Positions 1-7,739 of a stretch of DNA of 63,782 bases are shown piece by piece (within the stretch, counting starts at the first letter, position 1; every line of letters begins with the position of its first letter). Source of the stretch: Streptomyces hayashii (GTDB lineage Bacteria; Actinomycetota; Actinomycetes; Streptomycetales; Streptomycetaceae); NCBI RefSeq assembly GCF_024539815.1, contig NZ_JAHHIU010000101.1:1-63782 (forward strand), in the 5' to 3' direction. The translations under genes were made by a program, and so were the position numbers. The notes under the pieces were generated by a model. That model was not told where the DNA came from and ran no database searches. It worked only from the letters and a program-made list of their open reading frames with translations.

Positions 1-149
1 ATCCCGCCACTGCACCCCCGTCCGCACCCGGTACAGCACACCGTTGATCACCCGCCGGTGGTCGCTCCACCGGCCCCACGCGCGCCACCACGAGGTAAGA
101 ACGACTCCAACCGCTCCCACTCAGCGTTCGTCAGGTCTCCACGTCCCAT
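1..149 (-). pseudogene. IS5-family transposase, 5' fragment, frameshifted and cut by the window edge
   Basis: Read on the minus strand from an ATG at 149, the product begins MGRGDLTNAEWERLESFLP, the usual N-terminus of Streptomyces IS5-family (IS427-like) transposases. The frame stops after about 33 residues. A shift of one base near 80-85 restores the expected continuation (WSDHRRVINGVLYRV and then VRTGVQWRD), so the gene looks broken here; a programmed shift is less likely this early in the protein. Outside the ATG the sequence runs to a CGCCTAG at 201-207, probably the element's outer end. The rest of the element lies beyond the window. The second copy at 6.35-7.08 kb belongs to the same family but lies in the opposite orientation. 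Confidence 0.75.
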
Positions 150-204
150 GCAGTCAGCCTGCCCCAAACACCCCACTCACGAAGTCAGATCCGAGAAACA
201 GCGC

Positions 205-720
205 CTAGTAGTGGCCCTTCGCCCCGTCAAGCAGCTCCCTCACGATGTCCGCGTGCCCGGCGTGCCGTCCGGTCTCCTCGACGAGATGGATGAGCATCCA
301 GCGGAGATTGGCATTGCTGGAGTAGAAGTCCGGGTGGCGGCCGACGTCGTCCAGGGAGGCCGCGGCCACGATCTCGTTGCTTCGGGCGCACTGGGCCTCG
401 TAATCCGTGAGCAACTGCTTCAGTGAGATGCCGTCGGTACGCCAGTTGGCGTCCTCGTCCGTTTCGTCGAAGGACGGGTTCTGCGTCTTGTCCCCGCCCA
501 GGAACAGCACCTCCAGCCAGAGGTGCTCGACCCACCACATATGGCTGATGAGCCCGGCCATCGTCATCATCGGCGATGTCGGGATGAGGGAGCGGTGCGT
601 GTCAGCCTCGCTCAGGCCCTCGCATTTCCATCTCAGGATCTGCCGTTGCAGGTCCAACCAGCCGACGAGTGCGGTGCGTTCGTCGGCCTGCATAGGGGGA
701 CGCTCAAATGAAGGTGCCAT
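205..720 (-). CDS. DinB/DUF664-family protein (putative metal-dependent, mycothiol-linked enzyme)
   Basis: The 171-residue product fits the DinB four-helix fold as found in actinobacterial DUF664 proteins. It has an early WLDLQRQILRWK helix, a histidine in the SHMWWVEHLW helix near residue 60 and a C-terminal LVEETGRHAGHADIVRE helix supplying two more histidines. These are the usual metal-ligand positions. Family members are thought to act as thiol-dependent transferases or isomerases in the cytoplasm; the substrate cannot be read from the sequence. Its TAG stop forms part of the CTAG that abuts the IS fragment on its 3' side, so the element inserted right at the end of this gene. An internal ATG at 693 is an alternative start. 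Confidence 0.8.
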   Translation of the reverse strand: MAPSFERPPMQADERTALVGWLDLQRQILRWKCEGLSEADTHRSLIPTSPMMTMAGLISHMWWVEHLWLEVLFLGGDKTQNPSFDETDEDANWRTDGISLKQLLTDYEAQCARSNEIVAAASLDDVGRHPDFYSSNANLRWMLIHLVEETGRHAGHADIVRELLDGAKGHY

Positions 721-1268
721 GCCTGCACGTTAGGGCGCTCGGTCTCCGACTGCGCCTGATTTACGACTCAAGATGCGCCGGACAGGCCCCCAAGCCTCGG
801 GACCCGAGGCGCGGCGCGGCCAGGTTCAGTCGACCGACTCCCGCCCGGCAACGCCCGTGTGATCCCGGGTGAAGGGTTCGCCCCGACTGTCGGTTTTCGG
901 CGTCTCGTCGCGCTCTCGTGCCACACGTCACGCCACTCGTAGCGTCAGCCCGTGGGGACTCTGTCATGACCCAGCCGACTCAGCCGCCGTCCGAGGGCGG
1001 CCCGTTCGCCCAGCCGTCCACCGCCGACACCCCGGACGCCACCGACGGCACCCCCTACGCCCAGCAGCCCGCTACCGCCCTCCCCCTCGCGGCACCGTTC
1101 ACGCCCTCGCCGTGCCGGCCCGCGGCACCCTCGCCATGGGCCTGTCCATGAACACCGACACCGACGTCGGGGGCGGCCCGGTGCCGTCGGTGGCCGAAAC
1201 CATCACCTCCGCTATTGATGGGGCTGCTCGACTAGGCTGTCGCAGAGATCGATCGAGGAGCAGGGCAC
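721..1268. other. 548-bp region with no firm gene
   Basis: This gap separates the DinB-like gene from the Imm49 gene, which are divergent. The only hint of coding is a Pro/Gln/Thr-rich reading frame from an ATG at 966 (listed separately). It must contain the promoter of the 1269 gene. No clear -35/-10 pair or large hairpin was recognised. Confidence 0.5.
966..1151 (+). pseudogene. possible remnant of a Pro/Gln-rich N-terminus
   Basis: From the ATG at 966 a 61-residue product reads MTQPTQPPSEGGPFAQP and so on, the kind of low-complexity tail that starts many Streptomyces membrane proteins. Near 1085 the frame loses this character. A neighbouring frame then reads GTVHALAVPARGTLAMGL, which looks more protein-like, and it too peters out by 1240. 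This could be the frameshifted start of a deleted gene. No membrane segment follows, so it may equally be chance. Confidence is low. Confidence 0.25.
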
Positions 1269-3026
1269 GTGCGAATAGAGCGTCACCAGGTGGGCCAGGA
1301 CGTCGTGTCGGCGGCGCGCGAGGACTTCACGAACCGCATCGGGAACCATGTGCACTCCATGTCGAGGGCCGGCCGGATGAACACTTACGCATGGCAGTCG
1401 ATCGCCGACGAATTCCTCGCCTACCTGGGCGCCCTCTCCGTCGAGACTCCCGACCTCGACACGCCGGAGGCCAAGGCCGCCCTCACGGACGCCTCCGAAG
1501 CCGCGGCCGGCGCGGTCGCCTATGCCGCGTACCACCCGCACGCAAGCTTCCAGGTCTTCCTGGAGTACGTGGACTTCGGCGTGAGTTACGACCCCGGTGG
1601 CGACTGCCCTCCGGAGAGCGTCACGCCCGGGGAGTGGATCGACGCGCTCTGCCTGACGGTCCTCCGGGACAGGGCCAAGTGGCACGGCGAGGCCTTCTGC
1701 TTCGCTCGGCAGAAGTTCGCGGAGGAGGTGCAGGGCACGCCCATCGGCGAGCTCGCCACCGCGTTGACGGCCGTGGTTCTGGACGACACCGGCGACGACG
1801 AGGAGTATCCGCCGAGCACGCAGGCCAAGCTCACCGCGATCGACGCGGCATCGGACCGCATCCGTGCCCGCGCCGCGGAGACCGGCGAGGCCCTCCTGGA
1901 CCGGCCGGACAGCGCAGCGCTCCACGCGCTGCGCGCCTTGGTCGCCGGGGACCGGGAGGCCTTCGATGCCGCGCTCTCCGGCCTCCTGACCAGGCACTCC
2001 GCCCTGCACGGTTCCTCGGCCTCCCCGAGCGCTCTGCTCCCCCGTGTCCCCATCGCTCTCGCCGCCCTCGCCTACCGGACAGCGGGCTGGGTACCGGCCG
2101 TCCGCACGGACTACCTCCCGCTCGCCCTGGTCACCGGCTTCGAGACGCGGGGCCCTCGGGTCGGGGGTTTCGGCCGGAACCCGCGCGCGGACGCGCTCGC
2201 CGCGCTCGCCGCGGGCCCGCTGGTGGTGGAACGGCCGGCCTGCGAGCTGGACGGGATCCAGCGGATCGAGGCCATGTACGAGGAACGCCTTCGGCAGGCG
2301 TTGACTCCCGTCGCCGGAAAGCCTCTTGACGTGCGGCGGCTCGGCAGCGCCATGGAGGATCAGGAGCGTCTGTTCAAGTGGCGTGCGGGGAACGCCGACG
2401 ACGTCACGGACGCCCAGCTCGCAACACTTCGGCTGGCCTCACACATGGGTGCGGCCCTGTTCCGCGTCGCGCTGGCCGAGCCGGGCACCGAGGTCGAGGT
2501 GACCGTCGGCGGGCGCACACTGCGCTACCCGGCCGAGCGGGGCGAAGCAGCCGGTGCCGGGAACTGGCAGACGGCCGTCGCCTTCGCTCTGATCACCGGC
2601 GTACGCGAGGACCTGGCCCCCCTGGTCCTCACCGGCCCCGCCTTCGCCCGCCCCGACGGCTCCGCCTTCACGGCGTACCGCGAAGCCCTCCACTGCTATC
2701 TCAAGGCCGCGGATCCCGAAGCGGCCGCACAACGGGCGCTTCAGGAGGTCGAGCAGGCCAGGACCCGGGGCTTCGCGCCGCCGCCCGCCGTGCTGCTGTC
2801 GCAGCTCGTGGAGGGGGACGAGGAGAGCTTCAACCTCGCCCTGGCCGACGCGCTCGAAGCCCATCGCGCCTACTACCAGGTGGCCGACCGCGCCGATGGC
2901 CCGGATGTCTCCGTCGACCTCGACGTCCTTGCCCTGGCCTGCCACGCCCGCCGCCGTGGCTGGGCTGTCCGTGTGGAGTCCCCCTACCTGCCGCTCGGCG
3001 TCCTGCGGACCGCTGAGCCCTTCTAG
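1269..3026 (+). CDS. Imm49-family immunity protein, tandemly duplicated
   Basis: The 585-residue soluble protein has no signal peptide. Its N-terminal half contains REDFTNRIGNHVHSMSRAGR and VLRDRAKWHGEAFCFARQ, which are typical of the Imm49 immunity family attached to bacterial polymorphic toxins. A repeat is visible. Residues around 215-280 (LRALVAGDREAFDAALSGLL, then WVPAVRTDYLPLALV) reappear around 510-580 (LSQLVEGDEESFNLALADAL, then WAVRVESPYLPLGVL), so the gene arose by internal duplication. A GAGGAG box at about 1255-1260 supports the GTG start. No toxin gene lies beside it, so it may protect against toxins from other strains (inference). The nuclease cluster in the window is 27 kb away. 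Confidence 0.85.
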   Translation: MRIERHQVGQDVVSAAREDFTNRIGNHVHSMSRAGRMNTYAWQSIADEFLAYLGALSVETPDLDTPEAKAALTDASEAAAGAVAYAAYHPHASFQVFLEYVDFGVSYDPGGDCPPESVTPGEWIDALCLTVLRDRAKWHGEAFCFARQKFAEEVQGTPIGELATALTAVVLDDTGDDEEYPPSTQAKLTAIDAASDRIRARAAETGEALLDRPDSAALHALRALVAGDREAFDAALSGLLTRHSALHGSSASPSALLPRVPIALAALAYRTAGWVPAVRTDYLPLALVTGFETRGPRVGGFGRNPRADALAALAAGPLVVERPACELDGIQRIEAMYEERLRQALTPVAGKPLDVRRLGSAMEDQERLFKWRAGNADDVTDAQLATLRLASHMGAALFRVALAEPGTEVEVTVGGRTLRYPAERGEAAGAGNWQTAVAFALITGVREDLAPLVLTGPAFARPDGSAFTAYREALHCYLKAADPEAAAQRALQEVEQARTRGFAPPPAVLLSQLVEGDEESFNLALADALEAHRAYYQVADRADGPDVSVDLDVLALACHARRRGWAVRVESPYLPLGVLRTAEPF

Positions 3027-3059
3027 GGGCTCACGGTCGCGCCGGAGCCGAACCCGGAG

Positions 3060-3076
3060 CCGCCCCGTGCGGGCGG
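3060..3076. terminator. short GC hairpin between convergent genes
   Basis: CCGCCC (3060-3065) pairs with GGGCGG (3071-3076) around a 5-base loop, between the Imm49 and MFS genes, which converge here. There is no T-tract, as is usual in streptomycetes. The stem is only 6 bp, so it is a weak candidate. Confidence 0.4.
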
Positions 3077-3104
3077 GCTGCGTGCACTGGGCGGAAGGGG
3101 CGAG

Positions 3105-4415
3105 TCATGTGCGGGCGCCCGAAGAGGCGTAGACCGGTCGGTCGTCACCGGGCGAGGGCGCCCGAGGTAGCCGGATGACCACGGACAGCAGGGCGGCGGC
3201 GGCGCAGGCTGCCCCGAGGGCGAGCCAGACGAAGTCGTAGCTGCCGAAGGTGTCGCGGGCGACTCCTCCGAGCAAGGAGGCGCACGCAGCTCCGATCTGG
3301 TGGGCTGCGTTGGTCCAGCCGAAGACGATGGCGCTGTCGTCCCCGTAGAAGGTGCGGCACAGGGCGATCACCGGGGGCACGGTCGCGAGGTCGAGCAGGC
3401 CGAAGGAGATGACGAAGACCAGCATGGGCGGGCTGACGGTGGCGGTCATGATGAGCGGCAGGCTGACCATGAGCAGGCCCCGCAGGAGGAAGTAGACGGC
3501 GAGGAGCCGGCGTGCGTCCATCCGGTCGGTCAGCCACCCGGTGGCGATCGTGCCGACCACGTTGAAGACGCCGATGAACGCCAGCAGGGTCGAGGCCGTG
3601 GTGACGGGCATTCCGTGGTCGTGGGCGGCTGGGGTGAAGTGGGTCCACATGATGCCGTTGGTGGATGCGCCGCAGATGGCGAACGCGCCGGCGAGCAGCC
3701 AGAAGGGCCCGGTTCGTGCGGCGCCGCGCAGGACGGTCACGGTACGGCGGGCGGCGCCCGGGACGGGTGCGGGGCGGGGGACGAAGGCGGTGCTCCCGTA
3801 GGGGCGACGTCCGAGGTCGGCAGGGTGGTCGCGCAGGACGAGGCAGACCAGCGGGACGACCGCCAGGGCGGCGAGGGCGAGGCTGATGAGGGCGGGCCGC
3901 CAGTCGTAGCGGGCGATGGTCCAGGACAGAGCGGGCAGGAAGACCATCTGGCCGAGGACGCTGCCCGAGGAGAGGATGCCGGTCACCAGGCCGCGGCGGG
4001 CCGTGAACCAGCGGTTGGTGACGGTGGTGCCGAGAGTCATGGACAGCGAGCCGGTGCCCAGCCCGACGAGGAAACCCCAGAAGAGCGTGAACTGCCAGGC
4101 TGCGCTCATCACGGTGGTGAGCACGGCTCCGGCGGCGACGGTTCCGAGTGCCGCGACGACGACCCTGCGGATGCCGAACCGGTCCATCAGGGCGGCCGCG
4201 TAGGGGGCCGTGAGCCCGTACAGGACCATGTTGACCGAGGCCGCCAGGCTGATGGAGCCCCGGGACCAGTGGAACTCCTGGCGCAGTGGGTCCTGCAGGA
4301 TGCCCGGCATGGTGGAGAAGGCGCCCGCAACGACGATCGCCACTCCTGCGACGGTGGCCACCCACCATGCGCGGCGCCCGGAACTCTTCGTGTGATGGCC
4401 GATCGTGTCATGCAT
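3105..4415 (-). CDS. MFS transporter
   Basis: This 436-residue integral membrane protein has about twelve hydrophobic segments in two halves, with a loop near residues 200-225 (PYGSTAFVPRPAPVPGAARR). The DRFGIRR motif after segment 2 and LTDRMDARR at the matching place in the second half are the usual MFS loop motifs. It resembles the monocarboxylate/oxalate-formate type antiporters; the substrate is unknown. The ATG at 4415 is preferred because GAAGGTGAAG lies 4 bases upstream, whereas the GTG at 4424 would sit inside that ribosome-binding site. It is divergent from the GlxA-type regulator over about 70 bp, so that regulator probably controls it. Confidence 0.85.
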   Translation of the reverse strand: MHDTIGHHTKSSGRRAWWVATVAGVAIVVAGAFSTMPGILQDPLRQEFHWSRGSISLAASVNMVLYGLTAPYAAALMDRFGIRRVVVAALGTVAAGAVLTTVMSAAWQFTLFWGFLVGLGTGSLSMTLGTTVTNRWFTARRGLVTGILSSGSVLGQMVFLPALSWTIARYDWRPALISLALAALAVVPLVCLVLRDHPADLGRRPYGSTAFVPRPAPVPGAARRTVTVLRGAARTGPFWLLAGAFAICGASTNGIMWTHFTPAAHDHGMPVTTASTLLAFIGVFNVVGTIATGWLTDRMDARRLLAVYFLLRGLLMVSLPLIMTATVSPPMLVFVISFGLLDLATVPPVIALCRTFYGDDSAIVFGWTNAAHQIGAACASLLGGVARDTFGSYDFVWLALGAACAAAALLSVVIRLPRAPSPGDDRPVYASSGART

Positions 4416-4486
4416 GTACTTCACCTTCGGTGAGACGGGCGTCCGGAACCACTGGCCGTTTGGACATGTAGTGAAAGAATCTGGTC

Positions 4487-5470
4487 ATGACAGTGAGTGA
4501 TGAACCTCTGCACAGGGTCGTCGTGCTGGTGCGTCCCGGTCTTCTGCCCATGGAACTGGGGATCGTGCACCGGCTGTTCGGGACCGCCGTCGACGACGCC
4601 GGGCGGTCGCTGTACTCGGTCGTGACCTGTGCCGCGGAACCGGGCGAGGTATCCACCGACGCCGACTTCACCGTCAACGTGCCGGTGGGGCCGGAGGCGC
4701 TCCGTGACGCCGACACCGTGGTCGTGCCCGCCGCGGTCGAGGACTACCGCCCTCAGCAGCGTGGCCGGCTGAGCCCGCTCGTACGCTCCGCCCTCGCGCA
4801 AGTGCCGGCGACCGCACGTCTGGCGTCCATCTGCACCGGGTCGTTCGTGCTGGCGGCGGCCGGTCTGCTCGCGGGCCGACGGGCGACGACGCACTGGAAG
4901 TCCTGTCCGGAACTGTCCGCCCTGTATCCGGAGATCGACGTGGATCCCGACGTGCTGTACACCGACGACCGCCGGGTCCTGACTTCTGCCGGTGTCGCGG
5001 CCGGGATCGACCTGTGCCTGCACATGATCCGCAGTGACCACGGCGCGGACGTCGCCAACACCGTGGCCCGCGGGACGGTCGTCCCCCCGCACCGCGAGGG
5101 CGGCCAGGCCCAGTACATCGACCGTCCCGTGCCCGAGCCCGCGGACGACTGCGTCGCCGCCGCCCGCGCCTGGGCCCTGGAGCATCTCGGTGAGACCGTC
5201 ACTCTTGAGGACCTGGCGCGCCGGGCGGCGACGAGTGTGCGCACGCTGACCCGCAAGTTCCGTCAGGAGACCGGGATACCTCCGATGCAGTGGCTCGGCC
5301 AGCAGCGTCTGCAGTACGCTCGTCGGCTCCTGGAACGCACGGACGAGCCCGTGGACCGTGTCGCGGCCGCAGCCGGTTTCGGGACCGGAACCGCGATGCG
5401 CCAGCACTTCCGCGAGGCCTTGGGCGTGTCGCCGCGCGCGTACCGCAACACCTTCCGTGGTGCGAAGTGA
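4487..5470 (+). CDS. GlxA-family transcriptional regulator (DJ-1/PfpI plus AraC-type HTH)
   Basis: The 327-residue protein has two parts. Residues about 10-180 form a DJ-1/PfpI-like domain, with the nucleophile-elbow region CTGSFVLAAAGLLAGRRATTHW. Residues about 225-325 form an AraC-type double helix-turn-helix: LEDLARRAATSVRTLTRKF, then VDRVAAAAGFGTGTAMRQHF and ending VSPRAYRNTF. Proteins of this type bind DNA and sense small molecules through the N-terminal domain. Its short divergent spacer with the MFS gene suggests it regulates that exporter and itself. It converges with ectA, 24 bp away. Confidence 0.88.
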   Translation: MTVSDEPLHRVVVLVRPGLLPMELGIVHRLFGTAVDDAGRSLYSVVTCAAEPGEVSTDADFTVNVPVGPEALRDADTVVVPAAVEDYRPQQRGRLSPLVRSALAQVPATARLASICTGSFVLAAAGLLAGRRATTHWKSCPELSALYPEIDVDPDVLYTDDRRVLTSAGVAAGIDLCLHMIRSDHGADVANTVARGTVVPPHREGGQAQYIDRPVPEPADDCVAAARAWALEHLGETVTLEDLARRAATSVRTLTRKFRQETGIPPMQWLGQQRLQYARRLLERTDEPVDRVAAAAGFGTGTAMRQHFREALGVSPRAYRNTFRGAK

Positions 5471-5494
5471 GGGCACGCGCGCGGTGACACCGTG

Positions 5495-6043
5495 TCAGGC
5501 GGTCGGAGGGGCCGTTCGGTCGGCGGCTGGTTCGATCGGGCCGATCCGGTAGAGCACCTCGTCGTGGTGCTCCTCGGGGAACAGCGAGGCCGGGAACAGC
5601 ACTTCGGTGTGCACGGAGGCCCGGTAGCGCTTGGCGCACTTCTTCAGCACCATGATGATGGCCTTGTTGTCGGCCGACACGGTCGCCTCGATGTAGCGTG
5701 CGCCGTTGCCGACCGCACGATCGGCTGCCCGCTCGAACAACTGCACTCCGAGCATCGGGACTCCGTGCCGCGGCTTCGCGGCCTCCTGCCACACCAGGTA
5801 GGTGTCGGGCTGCTCCGGGCGGAAGTAGCCCGTCAGGAAGCCGACGACCTCGTCGCCGAGCTCTGCCACGAGGGAGGTGTCGGCGAAGTCGCGGCACCAC
5901 AGGGTGTAGTAGTACGGGCTGTTGTCGTCGAGTTCGTCCGACTCGTGCACCATCTGCCACATGGCCCGGGCGTCCTCGACCCGCGGTGTGCGGTACTCGG
6001 GGCGGACCCGGCCGGCGGTGGCCGGGGCAGCGAGCGCGGTCAT
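5495..6043 (-). CDS. ectA: EctA-like diaminobutyrate acetyltransferase, divergent
   Basis: The 182-residue product matches EctA, the GNAT enzyme that acetylates L-2,4-diaminobutyrate in ectoine synthesis. Diagnostic stretches are RTPRVEDARAMW, YYYTLWCRDFADTSLVAEL, GFLTGYFRPEQPDTYLVWQ and a C-terminal EVLYRIG. The acetyl-CoA loop is odd: classical EctA has an RGxGLA-type motif here, while this protein reads QEAAKPRHGVPMLG. The ATG at 6043 overlaps the ectC stop as ATGA, so the two are translationally coupled in the order ectC-ectA rather than the usual ectABCD. ectB is absent from the window. It may be an EctA paralogue with another substrate, or a decaying gene. Confidence 0.75.
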   Translation of the reverse strand: MTALAAPATAGRVRPEYRTPRVEDARAMWQMVHESDELDDNSPYYYTLWCRDFADTSLVAELGDEVVGFLTGYFRPEQPDTYLVWQEAAKPRHGVPMLGVQLFERAADRAVGNGARYIEATVSADNKAIIMVLKKCAKRYRASVHTEVLFPASLFPEEHHDEVLYRIGPIEPAADRTAPPTA

Positions 6044-6348
6044 GCGGTGGCCTCCTCGGTGAGCAGCGGGTAGACACCGTTCTCGTCGTGGTCCTCGCGG
6101 CCGGCGACCGGCGGGTTGAACACGCAGACGAAGCGGGAGTCCACCTTGGGGCGCAGGGTGTGCTTCTCGTGGCCGTTGAGCAGATACATGGTGCCGGGCG
6201 TGATGTGGTGCTTCTCGCCCGTCTCCTCGTTGGTGAGTTCGGTCTCGCCTTCCACGCACAGGACGGCTTCGATGTGGTTGGCGTACCACATGGTCGTCTC
6301 GGTTCCGGCGTAGACGGTGGTCTCGTGCAGGGAGAAGCCGACTCCCTC
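6040..6348 (-). pseudogene. ectC: ectoine synthase EctC, 5' end replaced by IS sequence
   Basis: From about 6348 downward the frame encodes EctC from GVGFSLHETTVYAG through to GREDHDENGVYPLLTEE. The cupin metal-site residues expected for EctC are present: the Glu in NHIEAV, the Tyr in GTMYLL and the His in HEKHTL. About the first 30-35 residues of the normal protein are missing. The frame stays open upstream to an ATG at 6384, but those 13 residues (MPYFSGRCTHCVE) come from the antisense of the IS transposase. EctC cyclises N-acetyl-diaminobutyrate to ectoine. Loss of the N-terminal strands and of the native promoter makes activity doubtful. The stop overlaps the ectA start. Confidence 0.82.
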
Positions 6349-6349
6349 A

Positions 6350-7079
6350 ACGCAGTGGGTGCACCTGCCGGAGAAGTACGGCAACTGGAAGGGCGTCTAC
6401 AACCCGCTACGGATGTGGGCCGTCGACGGCACCTGGAAGCGGGGGTTCACCGCGCTGATCGCCCAAGCCGACACGGCCGATGACCTCAACTGGGCCGTGC
6501 CGGTGGACTCGACCATCGTGCGCGCTCACCAGCACGCCGCCGGGGCCCGCAAAAGGGGGCCCCGGATGGCGAACCGGCAGACCACGCCATCGGCCGGTCC
6601 CGCGGCGGACTGACCACGAAGATTCACCTCGCCGCCGACGGCAGCTGCCGGCCCCTGGCCTTCCATCTCACCGCCGGACAGGCCGGCGACGCACCCGCTT
6701 TCACGCAGGTGATGGCACGTCTGCGTGTTCCGCGCCGACGCGGACGGCCCCGTACCAGGCCAGACGTTGTCCTGGCGGACAAGGCATACTCCTCACGCGC
6801 GGTCCGCGAACACCTACGCAAGCGCGGGACCCGCGCGGTGATCCCCGTCCCGGCAGACCAGCAGGCCCACCGGCAGCGGCGCGGCAGCCACGGCGGCAGG
6901 CCACCGGCCTTCGACCGCGACGCCTACAAGCAGCGCAACACCGTCGAGCGGCGCATCAACCGCCTCAAGCAGTGGCGCGGTATTGCCACCCGCTACGAGA
7001 AGACAGCGACCAACTACCTGGCCGGACTCCATATCGCGGGCATCTTCATCTGGTCCGCCCGCTGAACTGGAACCGCCTA
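6350..7079 (+). mobile_element. 5'-truncated IS5-family (IS427-like) insertion sequence
   Basis: The element lacks its left end and about the first 50 codons of the transposase. Its right end appears intact: after the transposase stop at 7065, the sequence ends in GGAACCGCCTAG, and the CTAG includes the stop codon of the neighbouring reductase. The left boundary, at 6346-6352, is a direct fusion to the inside of ectC, so a deletion removed both the IS left end and the start of ectC. The outer end reads inward as CTAGGCG, as does the end of the IS fragment at 201-207. Confidence 0.75.
6353..7065 (+). pseudogene. IS5-family transposase, N-terminally truncated, two frames
   Basis: The first frame, beginning QWVHLPEKYGNWKG, carries the first catalytic Asp in VDSTIVRAHQHAAG and ends at a TGA at 6611-6613. 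The expected protein continues in the -1 frame from about 6555 (KGAPDGEPADHAIGRSRGG), includes the second Asp in VLADKAYSS and ends with the Glu helix NTVERRINRLKQWRGIATRY and WSAR at 7065. So the DDE set is complete, but split over two frames. The changeover is at a CGCAAAAGGGGGCCCC run (6549-6564), where a -1 slip on GGG is possible. Some IS427-group elements make transposase by such frameshifting; in this truncated copy it may simply be a mutation. Confidence 0.8.
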
Positions 7080-7670
7080 GCAGCGAGTGAGGCGGGTGAG
7101 AGTGACCCCGTTGGGGAAGGCGGTGCGCTCGGCGACGTCGAAGACGGCGGGGTCGAAGGCACCATCGACTACTGAGATTCCAGTGCCGGCAACGACCGGA
7201 TAGGTCTTGATCAGTAGCTCGTCAATCTCGGGCAACAGGGTGCCCGCAAGCTGGCCGCCCCCGCAGAGCCAGATGTCCAGACTGGCGTCCACTTCGCCTT
7301 TGAGCTCGCGGACGAGGGCGAGCGGGTCATTCGGCACGACGGTGACGGCTGGGTCGGTGTCCGACTTGAGGGTGCTGGACACCACGTACTGGCGCAGGTG
7401 CGCGTACGGGCTGGTGATCCCGTTGTCGAGGGCTGGGCGGTAGGTACCGAGGCCCATGACGACGGTGTCGAAACGCCGGTTGGGCGCGTCGGCGACGCCG
7501 ACGGCCACCCGGTAAGCGGTCGGGATGGTCTCCGGGTACAGCGCGTTCATCCAGGTCGTGTAGGCGGCTGCCTGCTGCTCGTTGCCCTGTGGAAAAAAGT
7601 CGAACTCGCCGCCGGGGCCGGCGATGCGGCCGTCGAGCGAGACACCGACGTAGTACACGAGCTTTCGCAA
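7077..7670 (-). CDS. RibD C-terminal/DHFR-like family reductase
   Basis: This 197-residue cytosolic protein belongs to the dihydrofolate-reductase-like fold of the RibD C-terminal family. It begins MRKLVYYVGVSLDGRIAGP, contains the NADPH-binding strand pattern FDTVVMGLGTYRPAL, and has IWLCGGGQLAGTLL before the late strand ELLIKTYPVVAGTG. Members are NADPH-dependent reductases of mostly unknown substrate. The start is a TTG at 7670 with GGGGGG 7 bases upstream; no ATG exists in this frame nearby. Divergence from a TetR gene and a shared palindromic operator suggest it is the TetR target. The IS right end abuts its stop. Confidence 0.8.
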   Translation of the reverse strand: MRKLVYYVGVSLDGRIAGPGGEFDFFPQGNEQQAAAYTTWMNALYPETIPTAYRVAVGVADAPNRRFDTVVMGLGTYRPALDNGITSPYAHLRQYVVSSTLKSDTDPAVTVVPNDPLALVRELKGEVDASLDIWLCGGGQLAGTLLPEIDELLIKTYPVVAGTGISVVDGAFDPAVFDVAERTAFPNGVTLTRLTRC

Positions 7671-7685
7671 AATAGCCCCCCATGC

Positions 7686-7726
7686 ATAGTACTCTGCTTG
7701 AAGTGGTTTGAACGTAGTACTACATC
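7686..7726. promoter_or_regulatory. divergent promoter and TetR operator
   Basis: For the TetR gene, TTGAAG (7698-7703) and TACATC (7721-7726) are spaced by 17 bp. A perfect palindrome GTAGTACTAC (7714-7723) overlaps that -10. A second, partial copy ATAGTACT (7686-7693) covers TACTAT (minus strand, 7691-7686), the likely -10 of the divergent reductase gene. Two TAGTACT boxes, each on one promoter, suggest one repressor controls both genes. This is read from the sequence; binding is inferred. Confidence 0.6.
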
Positions 7727-7739
7727 CGGAGTGGTGTCA

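Noticed and set aside
7327..7683. A 118-codon frame starting at an ATG inside the TetR operator
   Set aside because: It is the out-of-frame shadow of the RibD-like reductase, with Arg-rich composition.
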